Shown here: positions 1-7,586 of the stretch, one piece after another
Layout of the letters: each line of letters opens with the position of its first letter
Position numbering within the stretch: the stretch's first letter is position 1
Source of the DNA: Streptomyces sp. MUM 178J
GTDB lineage: Bacteria; Actinomycetota; Actinomycetes; Streptomycetales; Streptomycetaceae
DNA length: 64,000 nt
Reading direction: 5' to 3'
Assembly: GCF_022414575.1 (NCBI RefSeq)
Contig: NZ_JADWYQ010000008.1
Location: 86,053 to 150,052 of the forward strand
Notes under the pieces: generated by a model
Told to the model about the DNA's origin: nothing
The model's input: only the letters and a program-made list of their open reading frames with translations
Database searches by the model: none
Program-made: the position numbers and the translations under genes

Positions 1-1
1 G

Positions 2-586
2 CCCGGCGATGTGGAGTTCGTACGGGAGGCGCTGGCGGCGATCGAGGACACCGCGCGGCGTACCGTGGGCGAACTGGACTGTGTGCTGGGCCTGTTGCGG
101 CACGGCGAGGACGGCGGCGCCGACCCGGCCGGCGATCTGACCGGGCCGGGGCTCGACGCCGTCGACGGGCTGCTCGCCCGCAGCGGGGTACGCGTGTCCC
201 TGACGTCCGGGGGCGATCCGGCCGCCGTCCCGCCGGCCGTCTCCCGCGAGGCGTACCGCATCGTCCAGGAGGGCCTGAGCAATGTCCTGCGCCACGCGGG
301 CGGACCCGCGGAGGCCGCTCCGGCGGCCCTTTCGGTCCTGGTGGGCGACGAGAAACTGGTGATCACGATGGAGAATCCGCTGCCGGGGCGGCCCGGCCCG
401 GTGCGCCCGGGAGGCGGCCGCGGGCTGCGCGGCGTCGCCGAGCGTGCCTCGCTGCTCGGCGGTCACGCCGAGGCCGGCCCGCGGCAGGGCGTCTGGCGGC
501 TGTCGGCCATGCTGCCCCTGCGAAGACCGCTGAGGAGTCCACTGAGGAGTCCACTCGGGAGTCCGCTGGAAGGACACGAACGATGA
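2..586 (+). CDS. Sensor histidine kinase, C-terminal part (5' end outside window)
   Basis: This is the 3' part of a NarL/DegS-type two-component sensor kinase; the frame is open to the left edge, so the sensor and most of the dimerisation region lie outside. The visible part has the HATPase N-box (SREAYRIVQEGLSNVLRHAG) and the G-box (GGGRGLRGVAERASLLGG), the ATP-binding lid typical of the HisKA_3/HATPase_c architecture. The preceding segment (ARRTVGELDCVLGLLR) resembles the end of the dimerisation helix. The stop codon overlaps the next start as ATGA, so kinase and regulator are translationally coupled partners. The last 20 residues are an oddity: a 12-bp tandem repeat encodes RSPL units. The ligand is unknown. 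Confidence 0.9.
   Translation, partial: PGDVEFVREALAAIEDTARRTVGELDCVLGLLRHGEDGGADPAGDLTGPGLDAVDGLLARSGVRVSLTSGGDPAAVPPAVSREAYRIVQEGLSNVLRHAGGPAEAAPAALSVLVGDEKLVITMENPLPGRPGPVRPGGGRGLRGVAERASLLGGHAEAGPRQGVWRLSAMLPLRRPLRSPLRSPLGSPLEGHER
527..562 (+). repeat. 12-bp tandem repeat at kinase 3' end (3 units)
   Basis: Three consecutive 12-bp units related to CCACTGAGGAGT (527-538, 539-550, 551-562) encode repeated R/G-S-P-L tetrapeptides at the C-terminus of the sensor kinase, just before the ribosome-binding region of the response regulator gene. Confidence 0.8.
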
Positions 587-1251
587 GCGAGCAGCCGCAG
601 GTCAGGGTCGTCCTCGCCGACGACGAACGCATGGTCCGCACCGCGCTGCGCGTCATCCTCGACGCCGAGGACGACGTCCGGGTCGTCGGGGAGGCGGCGA
701 CGGGTGCCGAAGCCGTCTCCGTGGTGCGCGAACTGCGGCCCGACGTGGTGCTGATGGATGTGCGGATGCCGGAGATCGACGGCATCCGGGCCACGGAGCA
801 GATCCTGGCCGGGCTCACGGACGGACCGCCGCGGATCGTTGTGGTGACCACGTTCGAGAACGACTCCTATGTGTACGACGCGCTGCGCGCGGGTGCGGCG
901 GGCTTTCTGCTCAAACGGGCCGCGGCCGAGGAGTTGGTCCAGGCCGTGCGGCTGGTGTCCCGCAGCGACTCGCTGCTCTTTCCGTCGGCGCTGCGGTCGC
1001 TGGCCGCGGAGCACACACGCGGCCCCGCGCCGTCCCCGCCTGCGTGGACGGCGCGGCTCACGGAGCGGGAGGCCCAGGTGCTGCGGCTGATGGCGACGGG
1101 CCTGACGAACGCGGAGATCGCCGGGCGGATGGGGGTGGGTCCGGCGACGACGAAGACGCATGTGGCGGCGGTCCTGGCGAAGACGGGCGCGCGGGACCGC
1201 ACCCAGGCGGTGATCGCCGCTTATGAGTCGGGCTATGTCTCGCCCCGCTGA
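583..1251 (+). CDS. LuxR/NarL-family response regulator
   Basis: A 222-residue DNA-binding response regulator, the partner of the overlapping upstream kinase (4-bp ATGA overlap). The receiver domain (about residues 7-125) has the acidic pair D13/D14, the phosphoacceptor D59 in LMDVRMPEIDG and the conserved lysine K111 in GFLLKRA. A GerE/LuxR-type helix-turn-helix follows at about 155-215 (LTEREAQVLRLMATGLTNAE, with VGPATTKTHVAAVLAKTG). Phosphorylation is expected to trigger dimerisation and promoter binding. Length is normal for the family. Target genes cannot be inferred; no other transport or resistance gene is in the same operon within the window. Confidence 0.95.
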   Translation: MSEQPQVRVVLADDERMVRTALRVILDAEDDVRVVGEAATGAEAVSVVRELRPDVVLMDVRMPEIDGIRATEQILAGLTDGPPRIVVVTTFENDSYVYDALRAGAAGFLLKRAAAEELVQAVRLVSRSDSLLFPSALRSLAAEHTRGPAPSPPAWTARLTEREAQVLRLMATGLTNAEIAGRMGVGPATTKTHVAAVLAKTGARDRTQAVIAAYESGYVSPR

Positions 1252-1557
1252 CGAGACGCAGACGGGCATCGGGCAGTTCGACGTCCCCGCCGCTCCGCTG
1301 CAGATCGCGATGGTGTCCGCCGCCCTCGCCGACGACGGACGCCGGCCAACGCCGCCCGAGGGCGCCCCGGGCCCGCCGGGTGCGGATCCGCGCGCCGAAC
1401 CGCCCACCCGCACGGGCGAGTGGGCGGTGAGGGGCGAGGGTGAGTAGCGCCGACGCCACTCACCCGTGGTCAGGACCCTAGAAGCGTTTGCTCCCGATGC
1501 CGGTCCGTTCCGCGCACGGTCAGTCCGGAAAACGCACCAGACCGTACGCGGGCCCGG
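1252..1557. other. Intergenic region between convergent genes
   Basis: About 300 bp between the response regulator and the convergent AraC-type gene. Apart from two stem-loops (1401-1426, arms CGCCCAC/GTGGGCG; and 1438-1465) nothing gene-like is seen; short frames here lack a ribosome site and convincing protein character. Confidence 0.6.
1438..1465. terminator. Stem-loop terminator candidate between convergent genes
   Basis: Perfect 8-bp inverted repeat GGGTGAGT/ACTCACCC with a 12-nt loop, placed between the 3' ends of the response regulator and the AraC-family gene. A second hairpin lies at 1401-1426. There is no U-tract, which is usual for high-GC actinobacteria. Confidence 0.5.
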
Positions 1558-2538
1558 TCAGCGTTCCCGGAGCGTCTGGGAGGGCGCCTCGCCGAACCTC
1601 GCCCGGTACTGGGCGGCGAACCGCCCTGTGTGTCCGAAGCCCCAGCGCCAGGCGGCATCGCTCACGCTCAGCTCGGCGGGATCGCCCCGCCGCAGTTCCT
1701 CCCGCACGCGCGTCAGGCGCACGTCCCGCAGATAGGCCATCGGCGACAGCCCGACGTATCGGCGGAAGGCCTCCTGCAGCCAGCGGGCGCTGACCTGGGC
1801 GATCTGGGCGAGTTCCGCGGTGCTGAAGGGATGTTCGGGGCGTTCCTGGATGGCGTCCACGGCCCGCTTGACCGGTGCGGGCCGCAAGGCCGGCGGCGGA
1901 CGCTCCAGCTCATCCCGGTAGGGATGGTCGGCGGCCAGCAGCAGGCCGTTGAGCAGCGCTTCCTGCAGGGGTGCGGCCACGAGTTGCCGCCGCAGCAGCG
2001 AGTCGTCCCGGGCCGCTTCCTCGACCGTCCTCTGCACCAGCCGCACCCAGCCGCGCCCGGCGGCGGTGGAGAGGTCGATCCGCGGAGCGAACTGCGGCGG
2101 TGCGGGCAGGGTGCGGCCGAGCAGCCGCTCCATATGGCCGCGCAGCTCATGGGGGTCGATCTTGACTGCGAGCAGCCGGCAGTCGCGTCTCCAGCGGTCC
2201 AGCAGCACCTTGCCCGCCGGGTCGAAGAACACGCCCTCGTCGGCGGTCGCGGTGTCCGCTCTCCGCTCGCCCTGCCGCCAGTCCAGGCAGCCGGAGAGCG
2301 GCGCGTCGACGTGGTAGTGGCCCAGGTCCCCGAAGCGCAGCCGCACATCGGCCTCGAAGGAGAAGTCGCCCATCGTCAGCGCGCCGAGGCGCACGGTGTC
2401 GAACCGGGCCGCGAAGGCCCGTTCCCGTCCGAGCACGTCGATGGAGGTCGCGTAGAACTTGTCGCCGATCTCCGCCCGCGCCTCGTCCACATCTTCCGTA
2501 CGGAAGGAGCTTCCACCCACACAATGAAGGATATTCAT
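1558..2538 (-). CDS. AraC-family transcriptional regulator
   Basis: A 326-residue regulator. The N-terminal ~170 residues look like the AraC-binding-like beta domain (AraC_binding_2 type: FEADVRLRFGDLGHYHVDAP and the FDPAGKVLLDRW region). The C-terminal ~100 residues are a two-HTH AraC DNA-binding domain (FSTAELAQIAQVSARWLQEA, then GLSPMAYLRDVRLTRVREEL and WGFGHTGRFAAQYRARFGE). The ATG at 2538 (MNILHCVGG) is preferred over the ATG at 2586 because the longer form would overlap the divergent gene starting at 2574. The ligand and regulon are unknown; the divergent small gene at 2574 is the obvious candidate target. Confidence 0.85.
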   Translation of the reverse strand: MNILHCVGGSSFRTEDVDEARAEIGDKFYATSIDVLGRERAFAARFDTVRLGALTMGDFSFEADVRLRFGDLGHYHVDAPLSGCLDWRQGERRADTATADEGVFFDPAGKVLLDRWRRDCRLLAVKIDPHELRGHMERLLGRTLPAPPQFAPRIDLSTAAGRGWVRLVQRTVEEAARDDSLLRRQLVAAPLQEALLNGLLLAADHPYRDELERPPPALRPAPVKRAVDAIQERPEHPFSTAELAQIAQVSARWLQEAFRRYVGLSPMAYLRDVRLTRVREELRRGDPAELSVSDAAWRWGFGHTGRFAAQYRARFGEAPSQTLRER

Positions 2539-2573
2539 GTGCCACGCCGCCGCGCACACATCAGGATGGGCGT

Positions 2574-2813
2574 ATGAGCGGACCATCCGGATTCACCTTC
2601 ACCCGGCGCGGCGACGGCAGCGTGCTGATCGAGCACCGCGGGCGCTCCGCCGCCGTGCTGCGCGGAGCCCGGGCGGAGAAGTTCCTGGCGCAGGCGGAGT
2701 CGGGCGACGCCCAGTTGACGATGGCGCGCTGGACCGGCGCGTACCGGTTCGGCAACGAGCGCACGGCCCGCGATCACCCGCGCAACCAGGGGCGCGGTCG
2801 GCGGCGCGCATAG
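2574..2813 (+). CDS. Small conserved-looking protein of unknown function
   Basis: A 79-residue protein with an AGGATGGG ribosome site before ATG 2574. It begins with a beta-like stretch (FTFTRRGDGSVLIEHRGRSA) followed by a helix (AAVLRGARAEKFLAQAESGD) and a basic tail ending RGRRRA. The composition and codon use are those of a real gene, and similar short proteins are, to my recollection, common in Streptomyces; I cannot assign a function. It is transcribed divergently from the AraC regulator and lies just upstream of the TerD-domain gene. Confidence 0.65.
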   Translation: MSGPSGFTFTRRGDGSVLIEHRGRSAAVLRGARAEKFLAQAESGDAQLTMARWTGAYRFGNERTARDHPRNQGRGRRRA

Positions 2814-2905
2814 CCGGCGGTCGGCGGCGACGGCGACGGCGACCGGGGGACACGTCAGGGCGAAGGCAATGGAACGGTAAAGCCACCTCGCTCGTTACCC
2901 CTGGC

Positions 2906-4126
2906 ATGACAGCTATGACCCCCGGCTCGAACATTCCTCTCTCCGCCGTGCGTGTGGCGGTGGACGTCGCCGCTCCGGTGCGGCTCGACGTATCGGGCCT
3001 GCTGCTCACCGCCGACGGCAAGGTGCGCTCCGACGACGACTTCATCTTCTACAACCAGCCCGCGGGCCCCGGTGTCACCTACCGCTCGGGCGGCGGGACG
3101 GCCCCCGATGCGATCATCGTGGACACCGCAGCGGTGCCGCCCGGCATCGAGAAGATCGTCGTCACCGCCAGCCCGGACGCGGCAGGGCAGACCTTCCAGG
3201 GCATCGAGCCCACCGCCACCGTCCGCAACGCCGACGACGGGACGGCGCTGGCCACCTTCACTCCCCCGCGGCTCGGTGCGGAGACGGCGCTCGTCGTCAT
3301 CGAGATCTATCTGCGCAACGGCGCGTGGAAGGCGCGCGCGGTCGGCCAGGGCTATGCGAACGGGCTGGCCGGCATCGCCACGGACTTCGGCGTCTCGGTC
3401 GATGAGGAGCCGGCCGCCGCAGCCGCCGCCCCGGCAGCGCCTCCCGCAGCCGCCGCCCCGGCCGCCGCAGATCCGCGCGTGGCCGCCCCGCCGATGCCCT
3501 CGACGCCCCCGGCCGCGGCGTCCGCAGCGCCCGCCGCGCCCGGCGCCGGGAAGATCAATCTGGACAAGGGGCGGGTCAGCCTCCAGAAGAACCAGACCGT
3601 GTCCCTGGTCAAGGGCGGCCGGCCGCTGCTGTCCCAGGTCAAGATGGGCCTCGGCTGGGAGCCCGCCTTCCGGGGCAAGGACATCGACCTGGACGCCTCC
3701 GTCATCGCCTACGGCCCCAGCCGCAACCACCTCGACAGCTGCTACTTCGGGAAGCTGTCGATCCTGAACGGGTCCGTCAAGCACTCGGGCGACAATCTCA
3801 CGGGTGAGGGCGCGGGCGACGACGAGGTGATCGTCGTGGACCTGGGCCGGCTCCCCGCGGAGGCGACGGGCCTGGTCTTCACGGTGAACTCCTTCTCCGG
3901 ACAGAAGTTCACCGAGGTCGCCAAGGCGTACTGCCGGCTGATCGACGCCATGACCGGCGAGGAGCTGGTCCGCTTTGACCTGACCAACGCCGAGCCGCAG
4001 ACCGGTGTGATGATGGCCAAGCTCATCCGGCAGTTCTCGGGCGAGTGGGAGATGACCGCGCTGGGCGAGTTCGTGAAGTCCCGCACCGTCCGCGGCATGG
4101 TCAAGCCGGCCGCGCAGGCCCTGTGA
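2906..4126 (+). CDS. TerD-family protein with two TerD domains
   Basis: A 406-residue cytoplasmic protein of the TerD/CABP family, which binds Ca2+ and is linked to tellurite/stress resistance and, in Streptomyces, to calcium-dependent development. Domain 1 (about residues 10-170) includes SDDDFIFYNQP and the IVVTASPDAAGQTFQGIEP strand. An Ala/Pro-rich linker follows (about 175-210). Domain 2 (about 215-400) has KINLDKGRVSLQKNQTVSLV, GKDIDLDASVIAYG, GEGAGDDEVIVVDLGRLP and VFTVNSFSGQKFTEV, with the acidic calcium sites. The start was chosen at ATG 2906 (MTAMTPGSNIPL); ATG 2915 is the alternative and neither has a strong ribosome site. A perfect 19-bp hairpin follows the stop. Confidence 0.88.
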   Translation: MTAMTPGSNIPLSAVRVAVDVAAPVRLDVSGLLLTADGKVRSDDDFIFYNQPAGPGVTYRSGGGTAPDAIIVDTAAVPPGIEKIVVTASPDAAGQTFQGIEPTATVRNADDGTALATFTPPRLGAETALVVIEIYLRNGAWKARAVGQGYANGLAGIATDFGVSVDEEPAAAAAAPAAPPAAAAPAAADPRVAAPPMPSTPPAAASAAPAAPGAGKINLDKGRVSLQKNQTVSLVKGGRPLLSQVKMGLGWEPAFRGKDIDLDASVIAYGPSRNHLDSCYFGKLSILNGSVKHSGDNLTGEGAGDDEVIVVDLGRLPAEATGLVFTVNSFSGQKFTEVAKAYCRLIDAMTGEELVRFDLTNAEPQTGVMMAKLIRQFSGEWEMTALGEFVKSRTVRGMVKPAAQAL

Positions 4127-4131
4127 CCCGT

Positions 4132-4175
4132 GCGGCCGGCCCCCGCCGCCTGTCCCGGCGGCGGGGGCCGGCCGC
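4132..4175. terminator. Strong bidirectional terminator hairpin
   Basis: A perfect 19-bp GC-only inverted repeat (4132-4150 with 4157-4175) around a 6-nt loop TGTCCC, exactly between the convergent 3' ends of the TerD gene and the PhoX-like gene. Confidence 0.85.
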
Positions 4176-4186
4176 TGTACCCGCGG

Positions 4187-5629
4187 TCAGTGGCGGGGCG
4201 AGTGGCGCCGCCACGGGCCGGTGACGGCCAGGAGGATGCCGGGCTCCTGGATGCTGGCGTACAGCGTGCGTCCGTCGGGCGAGAAGACGACGCCCGCGAA
4301 CTCGCTGTCGTTGAGGTCGTTGCGGGCTATCGGATAGGTACGGCCGCGGTCGGTCGCGCCGAACAGGCGCTGGACGCCCTCGCCGTCCTCGGCGAGGACC
4401 AGTCCCCCGTACGGGGAGACGGTGATGTTGTCGGGGCCGTCGAACGCCCCGTCCTCGTCCGGGCTCGCGTTGACGCCCAGCAGCACCTTGAGGGTGAGCG
4501 TGCGGCGGCGCGGGTTGTAGAACCAGACCTGTCCGTCGTGCGGCTCGCCGGGGCTCTCGTCACGGGCGTACGACGAGACGAAGTACGCCCCGCCATCGCC
4601 CCACCACATGCCCTCGAGCTTGCGGGCGCGGGTCACCTCCCCGTCCCCGAACTGCTCGCGGACGGGGGTCTCCCGGGCATCGCGGTCGGGGACGTCGATC
4701 CAGTCGACCCCGTACACGGTGCCGATGCGGGTCGCACGGGAGAGGTCGTCGACGAACCGGCCCCCTGAGTCGAAGCAGCGGGGCGCCTGGAGGACGCCCG
4801 CGTCGTCGGCGAGGTGGCGCAGCCGGCCGCGGCGGTGGGTGAAGCCGCGCGGGGGGACCCAGCGGTAGAGCAGACCGTTCGGCTTGGAGTCGTCCTCCGT
4901 CAGATAGGCGTGGCCACGCCGGGGGTCGATGACCACGGCCTCGTGGTCGAAGCGGCCGAACGCCTTGATGGGCCGGGGGTCGCGGTTGGCGCGCCGGTCG
5001 TAGGGGTCCACCTCGAAGACATAGCCGTGGTCCTTGGTCATGCCGTTCTCGCCGGCGCGGTCGGAGTTCTCCTCGCACGTCAGCCAGGTGCCCCAGGGGG
5101 TGCCGCCGCCGGCGCAGTTGGTGGAAGTGCCGGCGATGCCGACCCACTCGGCGGTACGGCCGTCACGGCGGGTCTCCACGACGGTGCAGCCGCCGGCCGC
5201 GGCCGGGTCGTACACGAGGCCCTCGGTGAGCGGCACGGGGTGCTCCCAACGGGCCCGGGGCCCCTTCAGCTCATGGTTGACCACCAGCAGCGTCACTCCG
5301 CGCGGGCCGTCGAAGGCGGCAGTGCCGTCGTGCTTGGCGGGCGTGAACTCGCCGGACTCCAGCCGGGTGACGCCGCTGTGCGTGACGATCTGGTAGCGGA
5401 AGCCGGCAGGCAGCGCGAGGATGCCCTCCGGGTCGGGGAGGAGCGGGCCGTAGCCGGGGCGGCAGCGGTGGCCGTCGCCCTCGTCGGGGACGGCCTGGCC
5501 GGGGGTGTCGCCCTCCTCGGCGGCGAGGGCGCCGGGCGCGGTGGCGAGCGAGCCGACGGCGCCGGTGAGGGCGACGCCTGCGCCGGTGAGGGCGGACTGT
5601 CTGGTGAACTCCCTGCGGGTGAGCGGCAT
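4187..5629 (-). CDS. Tat-exported PhoX-family (DUF839) alkaline phosphatase-like protein
   Basis: A 480-residue exported protein. The N-terminus has a twin-arginine signal (LTRREFTRQSAL) with a hydrophobic stretch ending near PGALAAEEG. The mature part matches the PhoX/DUF839 family, Ca2+/Fe3+-dependent phosphatases with a six-bladed propeller: TLLVVNHELKGP, TWLTCEENSD, GRFDHEAVVIDP, AYLTEDDSKPNGLLYRWVP, and a C-terminal GAFDGPDNITVSPYGGLVLA and GVVFSPDGRTLYASIQEPG. It is shorter than typical PhoX. Start: ATG 5629 with AGGAG seven bases upstream. Phosphatase activity is an inference from the family; some members are uncharacterised. Confidence 0.88.
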   Translation of the reverse strand: MPLTRREFTRQSALTGAGVALTGAVGSLATAPGALAAEEGDTPGQAVPDEGDGHRCRPGYGPLLPDPEGILALPAGFRYQIVTHSGVTRLESGEFTPAKHDGTAAFDGPRGVTLLVVNHELKGPRARWEHPVPLTEGLVYDPAAAGGCTVVETRRDGRTAEWVGIAGTSTNCAGGGTPWGTWLTCEENSDRAGENGMTKDHGYVFEVDPYDRRANRDPRPIKAFGRFDHEAVVIDPRRGHAYLTEDDSKPNGLLYRWVPPRGFTHRRGRLRHLADDAGVLQAPRCFDSGGRFVDDLSRATRIGTVYGVDWIDVPDRDARETPVREQFGDGEVTRARKLEGMWWGDGGAYFVSSYARDESPGEPHDGQVWFYNPRRRTLTLKVLLGVNASPDEDGAFDGPDNITVSPYGGLVLAEDGEGVQRLFGATDRGRTYPIARNDLNDSEFAGVVFSPDGRTLYASIQEPGILLAVTGPWRRHSPRH

Positions 5630-5821
5630 CGAGGTCTCCTGAGGGACGCATGCAGCGTGGCTGATGTCGGGCGTCACCCTTGCGCCCCCGTATAAACACC
5701 GCCTGAACGAGACCCGACATCGCGGCACTTCTCGCGGCTGCTTGCGCGCCACGCGTCCACGCACCCGTACGCTTCCCGCACCTTTCCGCGGGAACTGGAC
5801 CGTCGACGGGCCCGCGAGGTG

Positions 5822-7294
5822 TCAGGACGCCTGCCGGGAGCGGGCCTTGAAGGCCGCCTTGCGCGCCTCCTTGGCCAGCTTCTTGTCCCCGTGCAGCCGC
5901 CCCATCGCCTCCAGCACCTCCGCCGTCGCCGGATGCTCCACCCGCCACGCCTCCTCGAAGAACCCGCCGTGCCGCCCGACCAGGCCCTCCACCAGCTCCT
6001 GGAGCTCTTGGGGCTCGCCCTCCGCGTCCAGCTGCGCGGCGATCGTGTCAATGGCCAGCCAGAAGATCATCGACTCGGACGGGGCCGGCACATCCGTCGC
6101 CCCGCGCTCGACGAGCCACACACGCGCCAGGCCGCCCAGCTCGGGGTCGTCCAGCACCGCCCGCACCGCGGGCTCCGCCTGGGCGCCGACGAGGGTCAGC
6201 GCCTGCTGGCAGTGGAGCCGGCGCAGGGGAGCGCCCTCGTCGTCGCCCTTCGCCGCCGCGAGGAGCTCGACCGCCGCGTCCGCTGCCCCGCGCCGCGCCA
6301 GCCACTGCTCCGTCTCCGCCCGCGCCGCCACCTCCGGATAGCGGGCCAGCCCGTCCAGCAGTGCGTCCGCGTCCTTGTCCGCCAGGTCCCCGACCGCTGG
6401 GGCGTCCACCCCGGCCTCCAGCAACCGGGCCCGGACGCCGTACAGCCCGAGGGGCGTCAGCCGCACCAGCCCGTACCGGGACACGTCCTCCTCGTCCGAC
6501 GGCGGCGCCACAGCCGCTTCCTCGGTACTTTCCTCGGCCAGCAGCGCCTCGTCCACCGGCCGGTACTCGACGAGTCCGAGCGGCTCGAACATCCGGAACT
6601 GGTCGTCCAGCCGCATCATCGCCTCGGACACCTGCTCCAGGACGTCGTCCGTGGGCTCGCCCATGTCGTCGGGCACGATCATCGACGCGGCGAGCGCGGG
6701 CAGCGGCACCGGTTCCTCGGCCGCCGCGCCGCCGCCGGAGACGGTGAGCAGGTACAGGTTCCCGAGGACCCCGTCGAGGAACTCGATCTCCGCCTCCGGG
6801 TCCCAGTCCAGCGCCGAGAGGTCGATTGCTCCGTCCTCCCCGACGATGTCCTCGAGGTCGTCCAGGACGGGCGCGGTCGCATCGGCGTGGACGGCCTCGA
6901 ACGCCTCCTGCCAGATGGCGAGCACGTCCTGAGGGCCGCCGGAGGTGACGAGCGGCAGGCCCTCCCCGGCGCTGGCCCCGCCGTACTCGGCCTGCTCGCC
7001 CTCGGCCTGCTCGTCCGGCTCCGAGACGTCGACGAGTCCGGTGTCGACCGCGATGCGCCATGCCTCGCTCGCATCAGCCGCGCCGTCCTCGTCCGCCGGG
7101 AGCCCCAACTCCGCTGCGGCCGCCGGGAGCTGTTCCTCGATCAGTTCGCCGCCCGCGCCGACCCGCGTCGCAGGGCCCGCCCAGCGGGCGAGCCGTACGG
7201 CCCTGGAGAGCAGCGGCGCGGCGAGCGCGTCCCGTGCGAGCTCCGCGTCCGTGTGCAGACGCACCGGGGGCAGGGTGGGGCGGTCTTCGGGCAT
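5822..7294 (-). CDS. Acidic protein of unknown function (490 aa)
   Basis: A 490-residue, Asp/Glu/Ala-rich, cytoplasmic-looking protein that I do not recognise as a named family. It starts at ATG 7294 (MPEDRPTLPPVRLHTDAEL) behind a GAGGAG ribosome site; the upstream extension of the frame is not needed. The N-terminal ~260 residues contain helix-rich segments (QDVLAIWQEAFEAVHAD, EIEFLDGVLGNLYLLTV); a short winged-helix-like piece (SRYGLVRLTPLGLYGVRARL) follows, and the C-terminal ~180 residues look like HEAT-type alpha-alpha repeats (RRLHCQQALTLVGAQAEPAV). No signal peptide or membrane segment. It is monocistronic between the PhoX-like gene and the divergent nuclease gene. Confidence 0.8.
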   Translation of the reverse strand: MPEDRPTLPPVRLHTDAELARDALAAPLLSRAVRLARWAGPATRVGAGGELIEEQLPAAAAELGLPADEDGAADASEAWRIAVDTGLVDVSEPDEQAEGEQAEYGGASAGEGLPLVTSGGPQDVLAIWQEAFEAVHADATAPVLDDLEDIVGEDGAIDLSALDWDPEAEIEFLDGVLGNLYLLTVSGGGAAAEEPVPLPALAASMIVPDDMGEPTDDVLEQVSEAMMRLDDQFRMFEPLGLVEYRPVDEALLAEESTEEAAVAPPSDEEDVSRYGLVRLTPLGLYGVRARLLEAGVDAPAVGDLADKDADALLDGLARYPEVAARAETEQWLARRGAADAAVELLAAAKGDDEGAPLRRLHCQQALTLVGAQAEPAVRAVLDDPELGGLARVWLVERGATDVPAPSESMIFWLAIDTIAAQLDAEGEPQELQELVEGLVGRHGGFFEEAWRVEHPATAEVLEAMGRLHGDKKLAKEARKAAFKARSRQAS

Positions 7295-7482
7295 CTGGTC
7301 GTTCTCCTCGGCGCGTGCGCGAAACGGATTCTGGGATGGTCTGCGAGAGCCCCAGCGTAGACGCAATGCCGCCCGTTTCGCCGCGCTCACCCCACGAGCG
7401 GACGACGGCCGCACGGCCGACTCGGGGCCCCTCGCCGCGCCGTCCGCCGCGCGATTCATCACCGGGTCATCGCACATACATC

Positions 7483-7497
7483 TGTCAAGCCTTGACA
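7483..7497. promoter_or_regulatory. Perfect palindrome, possible operator
   Basis: TGTCAAG-C-CTTGACA is a perfect 7-bp inverted repeat with a single central base, inside the ~290-bp divergent intergenic region 7295-7586. The right arm also supplies a TTGACA -35-like hexamer for the rightward nuclease gene, although no convincing -10 follows at 17-18 bp. The arrangement suggests a repressor site over a promoter. Confidence 0.4.
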
Positions 7498-7586
7498 AGT
7501 ACCCTTCTCAGCCAAGAGATTGACGCGCGTAGAGCCATCGCACAGCTCCGCTCTGCCTTCTGACCACCCCTCACACCGGAGTTCGC

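Noticed and set aside
1223..1447. 74-codon frame overlapping the end of the response regulator
   Set aside because: Low-complexity Pro/Gly-rich product, no ribosome site and overlaps terminator-like hairpins.
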